Assembly: GCA_021775655.1 (NCBI GenBank)
Contig: JAJFHK010000527.1
Span: 1 to 6,640, forward strand
Direction of reading: 5' to 3'
DNA from: Filomicrobium sp.
GTDB lineage: Bacteria; Pseudomonadota; Alphaproteobacteria; Rhizobiales; Hyphomicrobiaceae
DNA length: 6,640 nt
The position numbers and the translations under genes were made by a program. Below are positions 1 to 6,200 of this stretch, piece after piece. Every line of letters begins with the position of its first letter. The first letter of the stretch is position 1. Below the pieces are notes generated by a model. That model worked only from the letters and a program-made list of their open reading frames with translations, did not search any database and was not told where the DNA came from.

Positions 1-1
1 G

Positions 2-1270
2 ACCGTCGTTGCAATCGGCACCATTGCCATAGCCGGTATGCGTCAGGTCGGTTATTCCAAAGAGTTCGCGGCAGGGGTCATTTGTAATGCGGGAACGCTG
101 GGAATTCTTATTCCGCCATCGATCGTGATGGTCGTTTATGCGGCGGCGACGGACGTGTCCGTTGGGCGCATGTTCCTTGCCGGCGTACTCCCCGGGATCG
201 TTGCCGGTCTGATGCTTATGATCACGATCTATATCATGGCGCGAATCCGCAACCTGCCTTCGGAAGAATGGAAGGGCTGGGGCGAAATCATTGCTGCTGG
301 CAAGGATGCAGGCTGGGGACTGTTTCTCATCGTTATCATCATCGGCGGCATCTACGGTGGTGTGTTCACTCCTACCGAAGCTGCTGCGGTTGCAGCTGTT
401 TATTCAGGGTTCGTTGCGCTGTTCGTATATCGTGACATGGGTCCGCTCAAGGATATCGTGTGGATCAGCGATGACGTTTCCAAGCAAACCCGGATCGGCT
501 TTTCAGCTTCGGTCTACGCAGTCTCTTTCCTGCTCGTCTGGCTGATGCTGTCGTTCTTCTTCGTTCCAGGCGTCAGCCTTGCAATTCGATCGCAGTTAGG
601 TTTTGGCCTCGCAGCGGCGATGCTCATCTTCTATCCGATCCTACGCCATGGCGTCAGTCCTGTTAGCCTTCCAGGCGTGCTGCTCGCAGGCCTCCCGGTT
701 TGGGGGCGCAACCTGTGGCTGATCCTTTCCCGCTTCGTTCCTGCTCTCATTCATACTGATACACACAGAGTGCTCGTCGAATCGTCCCGCACGATCCTGA
801 TGCTCATGTTCATCATCGTGAATGCGCTGCTATTTGCTCATGTGCTGACGTCTGAACGTATCCCCGACGCCATTACCGAGTGGATGTTGTCGATGGGCTT
901 TAACTGGTTCACGTTCCTGATCGCGGTGAATCTCCTGTTATTGCTTGGCGGCCAGTTCATGGAGCCGTCTGGACTGCTGCTCATCGTAGCCCCCGTCGTT
1001 TTCCCGATCGCCATTCAGCTCGGCATCGACCCGATCCATCTGGGCATCATCATGGTCGTCAACATGGAGATCGGGATGATCACGCCGCCGATCGGACTTA
1101 ACTTGTTCGTGACTTCCGGTATTACCGGCATGACACTGGTTCAGGTTGTCATCGCTGCAGCTCCATTTGTCGCCGTGCTCTTCCTGTTCCTCATTATCGT
1201 GACCTACGTGCCATGGCTATCGACGTCTCTCCCTTACGCCTTGATGGGACCTGAGATCATAACAAGGTGA
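2..1270 (+). CDS. dctM: TRAP transporter large permease, DctM family (5' end missing)
   Basis: Large membrane subunit of a tripartite ATP-independent periplasmic (TRAP) transporter. With a periplasmic binding protein (DctP) and a small membrane subunit (DctQ) it takes up organic acids, typically C4-dicarboxylates, using an ion gradient. The frame is open to the left edge and 422 residues are visible, so the N-terminal membrane segments are missing. Family marks, counted from the first visible codon: GTLGILIPPS ending near residue 40, GVFTPTEAAAVAAVY before the middle, FMEPS at 319-323, and MEIGMITPPIGLNLF starting at 355. FMEPS and the long C-terminal block closely resemble the DctM of Rhodobacter as I recall it, which favours a C4-dicarboxylate-type substrate (inference). 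Residues 155-256 form an extra segment with about two hydrophobic helices that ordinary 425-440-residue DctM proteins lack. No partner gene is in view and no strong terminator follows the stop. The family is certain; the substrate is not. Confidence 0.9.
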   Translation, partial: TVVAIGTIAIAGMRQVGYSKEFAAGVICNAGTLGILIPPSIVMVVYAAATDVSVGRMFLAGVLPGIVAGLMLMITIYIMARIRNLPSEEWKGWGEIIAAGKDAGWGLFLIVIIIGGIYGGVFTPTEAAAVAAVYSGFVALFVYRDMGPLKDIVWISDDVSKQTRIGFSASVYAVSFLLVWLMLSFFFVPGVSLAIRSQLGFGLAAAMLIFYPILRHGVSPVSLPGVLLAGLPVWGRNLWLILSRFVPALIHTDTHRVLVESSRTILMLMFIIVNALLFAHVLTSERIPDAITEWMLSMGFNWFTFLIAVNLLLLLGGQFMEPSGLLLIVAPVVFPIAIQLGIDPIHLGIIMVVNMEIGMITPPIGLNLFVTSGITGMTLVQVVIAAAPFVAVLFLFLIIVTYVPWLSTSLPYALMGPEIITR

Positions 1271-1380
1271 TGTTTTTTGGAATTTTTCTGGTAGCAGAAC
1301 CCACAATGACTTGAACTTTCATCACCGGTTGTGGCGCAGACCGATGCGGAATATTCGTGCCAATTCCACAAGAGCCGCGA

Positions 1381-1410
1381 TTGGCAAACGCGACTTGATC
1401 TGTGCATAGT
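1381..1410 (+). promoter_or_regulatory. Possible sigma70-type promoter of the MFS gene
   Basis: TTGGCA (1381-1386, 5 of 6 to the -35 consensus) is followed after 18 bases by CATAGT (1405-1410, 4 of 6 to the -10 consensus). Transcription would start near 1417, about 27 bases before the ATG at 1444. This makes the upstream GTG at 1402 an unlikely start, because it would lie inside the promoter. The match is by eye only, and such matches occur by chance. Confidence 0.3.
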
Positions 1411-1412
1411 GC

Positions 1413-1426
1413 GCGGTCCGCGGTCC
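1413..1426. repeat. Tandem 7-bp repeat, GCGGTCC x2
   Basis: GCGGTCC occurs twice in direct succession (1413-1419 and 1420-1426), at or just before the expected transcription start of the MFS gene. It could be a direct-repeat binding site or a chance duplication. It is not palindromic and no other copies were seen in the window. Confidence 0.4.
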
Positions 1427-1443
1427 TTCGAAAGTACGCAATT

Positions 1444-2655
1444 ATGTCTCTTCAATCTTCGTCAGTTTCTGGCGAAAGATCACTGTTGCTCTATGCCGTT
1501 CTGGTTGCTGTAAGCACCGCAGGGCCGCTCGCGTTGAATATTTTTGTGCCCTCCATTCCAGGGTTGATGCGCGAATTCTCGGCATCCTCAGGCACGGTAC
1601 AGTTGACGCTGACGGTCTACTTGGCCGGTATCGCTGTCAGCCAGTTGTTCTATGGACCTCTGTCGGATCGTTACGGGCGCCGCCCGGCAATGCTTGCCGG
1701 CTTGACCCTGTTTGTTGTGGCCAGCCACATCTGCACACTTGCAAATTCTATCGAAACGTTGATGGCAGCGCGCTTCGTGCAAGCGCTCGGTGGCGCAGCC
1801 GGCATGGTGCTGGCGCGGGCAATCATACGCGACCTTCATGGCCGTGAAGCTTCGGCAAGCGTGCTCGGCTACATCACGATGGCATGGGTGCTAGTGCCGA
1901 TGTTTGCGCCCGCACTTGGCGGCTTGCTCGAGCAGATGTGGAGTTGGCGTGCATCGTTTCACGTACTGAGCATTTTTGGCGCGCTGGTTCTACTGCTGGT
2001 CTATTTGCGATTGCCTGAAACAAATCCAAACGCCAATCGCGATGCCGATTTGGCATCCACACCAGTAACCGGCATTGGGCCTCTTATCAAAGTACCACGC
2101 TTTATCGGTTACACGATGACGCTTGGTTTTTGCAGTGCAGTGTTCTTTTCGTTTCTCGCAGGCGCACCGTTTATCATGGTCGAAGTGATGGCACGGTCGC
2201 CTCTCGATTATGGTCTTTGGTTCATGTTGGTTTCGGTCGGCTACATGACGGGCAATTTCTTATCCGGACGATACTCCCAATTGGTCGGCATTGACCGCAT
2301 GATCGCCTATGGCAACCTGATCACATTCGTTGGTGCGTTGCTCATGCTGGTCGCAGCGCTTACGGGACACCTCACACCCTTCACGCTCTTTGCCCCAATG
2401 CTGATTGTCACCCTGGGCAACGGCTTGACGATTCCCAATGGCACGGCGGCGGCCATCTCGGTTCTGCCTGGGACTATCGGCGCGGCTGCCGGGCTGTCAG
2501 GATTTGCTCAAGTCAGTATTGGTGCGGCTGCCTCACAGCTTACGGGGTCGCTGCAGGGTGCAGCGCCACTCGCATCCATATGGGTCATGACTGCAGCCGC
2601 AGCTCTAGCCGGCTTAACCCATCAATTCATGTGTGCCCGCTATCCGGCGAACTGA
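1444..2655 (+). CDS. Bcr/CflA-type MFS drug-efflux transporter
   Basis: Inner-membrane major facilitator protein of the drug:H+ antiporter group (Bcr/CflA family, 12 predicted membrane helices), expected to export small toxic compounds in exchange for protons. The 403-residue length matches the family. Helix 1 is near residues 14-34 and leads into NIFVPSIPGLMREF at 32-45, the counterpart of the family's DMYLPALP segment. The family's usual aspartate there appears as Asn32. The loop between helices 2 and 3 carries GPLSDRYGRRP (71-81), the MFS motif A. A second hydrophobic half starts near residue 215. I chose ATG 1444 because it gives the standard N-terminus. GTG 1402 would add 14 polar residues and lies within the possible promoter. 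No strong Shine-Dalgarno is visible before either. The substrate cannot be told; chloramphenicol, bicyclomycin and sulfonamide exporters are all in this family. No regulator gene is adjacent. Confidence 0.9.
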   Translation: MSLQSSSVSGERSLLLYAVLVAVSTAGPLALNIFVPSIPGLMREFSASSGTVQLTLTVYLAGIAVSQLFYGPLSDRYGRRPAMLAGLTLFVVASHICTLANSIETLMAARFVQALGGAAGMVLARAIIRDLHGREASASVLGYITMAWVLVPMFAPALGGLLEQMWSWRASFHVLSIFGALVLLLVYLRLPETNPNANRDADLASTPVTGIGPLIKVPRFIGYTMTLGFCSAVFFSFLAGAPFIMVEVMARSPLDYGLWFMLVSVGYMTGNFLSGRYSQLVGIDRMIAYGNLITFVGALLMLVAALTGHLTPFTLFAPMLIVTLGNGLTIPNGTAAAISVLPGTIGAAAGLSGFAQVSIGAAASQLTGSLQGAAPLASIWVMTAAAALAGLTHQFMCARYPAN

Positions 2656-2910
2656 ATGCACTGAAACATGTGAGCTGCAAGAACGCCCACCTGAGCTTGA
2701 CTCCAGAAGATTCGTCGATCTTTCCCCGCGAAAAATCTCAGCGGCCAGCAAATACGCAATCGAATGGTCGTCCAAATCTGAGAATTTGCATTGGCCGCTC
2801 CATTCCAGAAGCTCCAACCATAATTCTCGCGCGAGAAGTTTGGCTAATTCACGCCTCTCGGTATTCCAACTTCTGTCCGCCCCATTAACCAAGTGCTGCC
2901 GCTTTGTCAT
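2614..2910 (-). CDS. Hypothetical small protein (doubtful)
   Basis: A 98-codon leftward ORF starts at ATG 2910 (an in-frame TTG lies at 2919) and ends 42 bases inside the 3' end of the MFS gene, in convergent orientation. I do not recognise the protein. Residues about 18-62 look protein-like: a charged, leucine-rich helical stretch (RRELAKLLARELWLELLEW) and then DLDDHSIAYLLAAEIF. The last third is rich in Ser, Arg and His and looks random. No good Shine-Dalgarno precedes ATG 2910. The paired palindromes lie 21-68 bases upstream, so it would diverge from the right-hand unit. It may be a real orphan gene, a decayed one, or chance. It has no helix-turn-helix that I can see. Confidence 0.25.
   Translation of the reverse strand: MTKRQHLVNGADRSWNTERRELAKLLARELWLELLEWSGQCKFSDLDDHSIAYLLAAEIFRGERSTNLLESSSGGRSCSSHVSVHSVRRIAGTHELMG
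2740..2799. repeat. Imperfect inverted repeat, 8+6 paired bases
   Basis: AGCGGCCA (2740-2747) pairs with TGGCCGCT (2792-2799), and the adjoining GCAAAT (2748-2753) pairs with ATTTGC (2784-2789). A 2-base bulge (2790-2791) sits on the right arm and the loop is 30 bases. Read leftward, the stem is followed after four bases by TTTTT (rc of 2731-2735), so on the - strand it resembles a loose intrinsic terminator. The loop is longer than usual for one. On the + strand no T run follows. Confidence 0.4.
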
Positions 2911-2929
2911 CCGGTCCAATGTCGGGGCC

Positions 2930-2958
2930 TTGAACTTTGTTCATCGAACAGCTATGTT
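2930..2958 (+). promoter_or_regulatory. Possible promoter within the palindrome pair
   Basis: TTGAAC (2930-2935, 4 of 6) and TATGTT (2953-2958, 4 of 6) are separated by 17 bases. The -35 lies inside the first palindrome, and the expected start near 2965 lies at the edge of the second. That layout is typical of a repressed promoter. It would produce a leader of about 100 bases before the ATG at 3067 and about 310 before the fusion gene. The individual boxes are weak; the confidence comes from their position. Confidence 0.35.
2931..2943. promoter_or_regulatory. Operator-like palindrome 1
   Basis: TGAACTTTGTTCA is a perfect palindrome of the form TGAAC-N3-GTTCA. It overlaps the possible -35 box and is the left member of a matched pair. 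Dimeric repressors such as the TetR family bind sites of this general form; which regulator binds here is unknown, and none is encoded in the window. Confidence 0.5.
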
Positions 2959-2965
2959 GGGGTTA

Positions 2966-2978
2966 TGAACTTCGTTCA
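2966..2978. promoter_or_regulatory. Operator-like palindrome 2
   Basis: TGAACTTCGTTCA repeats the TGAAC-N3-GTTCA pattern, differing from the left copy only in the last base of the spacer. Flanking A and T extend it to 15 bp (2965-2979). Its centre is 35 bp from that of the first copy, a little over three helical turns, so two dimers would lie roughly on one face of the DNA. It covers the expected transcription start. Confidence 0.5.
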
Positions 2979-2982
2979 TGCT

Positions 2983-3028
2983 GAAATCGCCGACAGTCGA
3001 TTTCGTCGGCAGCGCAAAATCGAAATCG
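2983..3028 (+). promoter_or_regulatory. Overlapping alternative hairpins in the leader
   Basis: Three stems compete for the same bases. GAAATCG (2983-2989) pairs with CGATTTC (2998-3004). GCCGAC (2989-2994) pairs with GTCGGC (3005-3010). CGATTTCG (2998-3005) pairs with CGAAATCG (3021-3028), extendable by two G-U pairs and one A-U. The first and third share 2998-3004 and so exclude each other. A 10-bp palindrome GTTGGCCAAC follows at 3029-3038. All lie between the possible promoter and the small ORF. This could be a switching RNA leader, but it matches no riboswitch class I know. Confidence 0.3.
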
Positions 3029-3066
3029 GTTGGCCAACGAACAAGCAACCTCAGGAGAACTAAGCG

Positions 3067-3201
3067 ATGAGCAGACGACCTGCTTACCCAGGCAGCCACA
3101 AGGGTTGCATCATCATCACAAAAACAACGGCCGCCCACGTTCTGCAATTGGCAAATTTTGAGACATTTCAATGCGCTTCCTTAACCAAGCCGCGTCATTA
3201 A
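3067..3201 (+). CDS. 44-residue ORF with strong ribosome binding site (possible leader peptide)
   Basis: ATG 3067 is preceded by AGGAGA (3053-3058) with an ideal 8-base spacer, the best Shine-Dalgarno in the intergenic regions. The 44-residue product begins MSRRPAYPGSHKG, followed by CIIITKTTAAH, and ends at TAA 3201. It has two cysteines, is basic, and has no signal peptide, membrane helix or domain that I recognise. It ends 76 bases before the start of the fusion gene. It could be a leader peptide, a small protein in its own right, or the remnant of a longer gene that lost its 3' part while keeping its start signals. Coding is supported only by the ribosome binding site and the upstream promoter-like structure. 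Confidence 0.35.
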   Translation: MSRRPAYPGSHKGCIIITKTTAAHVLQLANFETFQCASLTKPRH

Positions 3202-3263
3202 TCGAACCCAAACCTGCCAAATACTTGCGCCCATAAATGTAGAAATGATGCGCGCAGCCTTTC

Positions 3264-3268
3264 GAGGA
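3264..3268 (+). promoter_or_regulatory. Ribosome binding site deciding the start of the fusion gene
   Basis: GAGGA lies 9 bases before ATG 3278. The in-frame ATGs at 3245 and 3248 lack a comparable site and would add 10-11 residues that are not part of the conserved start. A further ATG at 3293 is too close to the first conserved residues. The frame is closed upstream by a stop at 3182. Confidence 0.65.
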
Positions 3269-3277
3269 TCGCCCCAA

Positions 3278-6200
3278 ATGTTCAAAGACCTGATGACGTC
3301 TCGCCGATTTGCGCCGATATTTTGGTGCCAGTTCCTGTCGGCGCTCAACGACAACTTCATCAAGACTGCGCTCGTCTTTCTCGTGCTGTTTCACATCGGC
3401 AGCGAACAGGGCGGATCGCTCGTCACGCTGGCGGCTGCAACACTCGTCGTTCCTTTCTTCTTTTTGTCAGCTTTTGGCGGAGAACTGGCCGACAAGTACG
3501 ACAAAGCGCGTGTCGTCTACCGGCTTAAACTTCTAGAGGTTCCCATCGCAGCTCTGGCAGCCGTGGGCTTCCTGATGAGTGCGTCCTCGAATGCGGATGT
3601 GGCGTGGTGGTCGGTGCCGGTTCTGTTTACGGCGTTATTCGGATTCGGCTGCATGGCCGCCATCTTCGGGCCGACGAAATACGGTATCCTGCCCGATCAT
3701 TTAGAAGTGCGCGAATTATCGGCGGCCAACGCGCTTGTCGAAGGCGCGACATTCCTTGCAATTCTCGGCGGCACAATTGCAGGCGGCATCGCCATGACCA
3801 GCGATGGTACTGCACCGTTAATGCCTGCCTGGGCGGTAGCTCTCACAATGGTCGCCTTTGCAATGCTCGGCGTGATTTCGGCGTCAATGATCAAGCCGAC
3901 GGGTGAAGCCGTCCCGGATCTCAAAATCACAAAGAACCCACTTGTTTCAACTTTCCGACTCCTCGGCGAATTGCGTCAGGACCGGCGACTTTGGATCGGT
4001 GGCCTCATTACTGGCTGGTTCTGGCTTGCCGGAATCGTTTCGCTGTCACTGCTGCCGACGCTTATCAAGGACATCCTGGGCGGCACCGAAGCTGTGGTCA
4101 CGGCGGGGCTTATTGTGTTCACTGTCGGTATTGCGCTTGGCTCATGGTTGGCGGCGAAGGCCAGCCATCAGCGGCCGAACATGGCGCTCGTGCCCATCGG
4201 GGCGCTCGGCATGGGGATTGCGGGACTCGATATCGCGCGCATCCTGTGGTCGATGGCGCCGGCGGCGTCTGGTTCAGTTGGCGTGAGCACGCTGTTGCAG
4301 ACCACTTCGGGTATCTGGTTGATGGCCGACCTCTTGTTGTTGTCAGCGGCGGGCGGCCTGTTCATTGTTCCAGCGTTTGCTTCGATCCAAGCCTGGGCCA
4401 AGCCCGATCACCGCGCCCGTGTGATCGCCGCGGTCAACATCTTGCACGCAGCGTTCATGTCGGGCTCAACGTTATTCGTTGCAGCGCTGCAGAACGCAGG
4501 TGTTGGCATCCCTGTGCTGTTCGCAGCACTCGGGGTCGGCAATCTCATCGCTGTCTACCTTGTCCTGCGTGCATGGGGAGGGGAAGGCATGCAGGACCTC
4601 TGCAGATTCATTTTCCGGCTGTTCCTTCGGCTCGAAGTTCACGGGCTTGAACATCTGCCCAAGGAAGGTGAGCGCGCGATCATTGCTCCCAACCATGTCT
4701 CGCTGCTCGATGCAGGCTTGAGCTACTCGATCCAGCCAAGCCATGCCGGCTATGCGATCGATACCCAGATGGCAAATAAGTGGTGGGTGAAGCCGTTCCT
4801 GAAGCTTGCAACCGTCTGGCCTATCGACCCGACGCGGCCGCTGGCTATGCGCGGGTTGATCAACCAGGTCAAAGAGGGCCATTCCGATGTCATCTTCCCG
4901 GAGGGACGTCTCACTGTCACCGGTGGACTGATGAAGGTCTACGACGGCACGGCAATGGTTGCCGACAAGGCTGACGCGGTGATTGTTCCGGTGCGTATCG
5001 ATGGCCCCGAGCGATCGCCGTGGGGCTACATGAACAAGATGCAGACCAAAAAAGCCTGGTTCCCGAAAACGACCGTCACATTCCTGCCGCCGGTTACGCT
5101 GGAGGTTGCCGAAGAACTGAAAGGACGAAAGCGTCGTCAGGCTGCTGGTGCGAAGCTGCAGGACATTATGGTCGATGCCGCTGTTGAAACCGCCAACATC
5201 GATCAGACGCTGTTTGAAGCAATGATAGATGCGCGAGACACTCGCGATACCGGCAAACCTATCATCGAAGATCCGCTTGGCACCAACTTGTCGTACGGCA
5301 AGCTCATTACTGCATCGCAAGTCCTTGGCCGCAAGCTCGCGAAAACAACTGACGTTGGCGAGAATGTCGGCGTGCTGTTACCAAACATGTCCGGCGTAGC
5401 CGTGACGTTCTTTGCTTTACAGACGATCGGCCGCGTACCGGCGATGCTCAACTTCTCCGCCGGACCGCGCAACGTTTGCGCTGCTTGCACAGCGGCCGAG
5501 GTGAAAACCGTGTTGACCTCGCGGGCGTTCATCGAAAAGGCGCGCCTGGAGCCGATTATTTCGGCACTCGAAAGCCAAGCGAAGATTGTCTACCTGGAAG
5601 ACGTCAAAACGACTATCGGACTTGGCGACAAGATTGCCGGCATCATGATGGCGCCGCGCCCTCAAGTGCCGCGCAAGCCGTCCGACCCTGCTGCAATCCT
5701 GTTTACATCAGGAAGTGAGGGCACACCGAAGGGTGTCGTCCTTTCTCACCGCAACATGCTTGCGAATGCGTTCCAGTGCCTGACACGTGTTGCCTGTAAC
5801 GGTCAAGACAAGGTCTTCAATGTGCTACCGGTGTTCCATTCATTCGGCCTGACCGCCGGTATGGTGATGCCGGTCGTCGGCGGAGTTCCGGTGCATCTTT
5901 ATCCTTCGCCGCTGCATTACCGGATCGTGCCCGAACTCGTCTACCAGACAAACGCAACAATCCTGTTTGGCACCGACACCTTCCTCAATGGTTACGCGCG
6001 CTCCGCGCATCCTTACGACTTTGCCCGGTTGCGGTTGATCTTAGCGGGTGCAGAAGCAGTGAAAGACCGCACGCGTACTCTCTATATGGACAAATTCGGC
6101 GTACGCATTCTGGAAGGTTACGGGGTTACCGAAACGGCACCTGTGCTCGCCATCAATACTCCGTCGGCCAACAAAGCCGGCAGTGTCGGGCGACTTTCGC

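Larger units (their letters stand above)
1271..1443. other. Intergenic gap between dctM and the MFS gene
   Basis: This 173-base gap holds no supported gene. A T6 run lies at 1273-1278 just after the dctM stop, but only a 4-bp stem (ACCT 1249-1252 with AGGT 1265-1268) precedes it, so I do not call a terminator. The right half carries the possible promoter and tandem repeat listed separately. The size of the gap and the promoter suggest that the MFS gene is transcribed on its own. Confidence 0.6.
2656..3277. other. Long gap before the fusion gene, structured but without a conserved gene
   Basis: These 622 bases hold no ORF I recognise as a conserved family. From left to right they contain the bulk of a leftward low-confidence ORF, an imperfect inverted repeat (2740-2799), a possible promoter with paired palindromes (2930-2978), overlapping hairpins (2983-3028), and a 44-codon ORF with a strong ribosome binding site (3067-3201). 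The last 76 bases (3202-3277) hold no good promoter, so the long fusion gene may be read from the promoter near 2930 (inference). No tRNA-like or insertion-sequence structure was seen. Confidence 0.6.

Noticed and set aside
1249..1278. Intrinsic terminator after dctM
   Set aside because: A T6 run is present, but the only stem before it is 4 bp, too weak to support the call.
2706..2723. Terminator hairpin after the MFS gene
   Set aside because: AAGAT/ATCTT gives only 5 A-T-rich pairs plus one G-U and is followed by CCCC, not a T run.
2824..2837. 14-bp perfect palindrome TTCTCGCGCGAGAA
   Set aside because: It is a single copy, not near a promoter, and rich in alternating CG; I found nothing to link it to a function.
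2931..2978. Alphaproteobacterial LexA box
   Set aside because: The GAAC/GTTC elements here form inverted repeats with a 3-base spacer, and the direct GAAC pair at 2932 and 2946 has a 10-base gap. The alphaproteobacterial SOS box is a direct repeat with a 7-base spacer.
3116..3394. Leftward ORFs across the start of the fusion gene
   Set aside because: They run antisense to the conserved N-terminus, have no recognisable domain, and the alternatives occupy different frames of the same stretch.
3991..4650. Rightward 219-codon ORF in another frame
   Set aside because: It overlaps the LplT-like domain frame, which carries clear membrane helices and family motifs; this frame is rich in Arg, Cys and His and has no helices.
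4472..5320. Leftward 282-codon ORF antisense to the fusion gene
   Set aside because: It lies wholly opposite the conserved PlsC and synthetase-coding sequence; its product shows no family motif and has the composition of a shadow frame.
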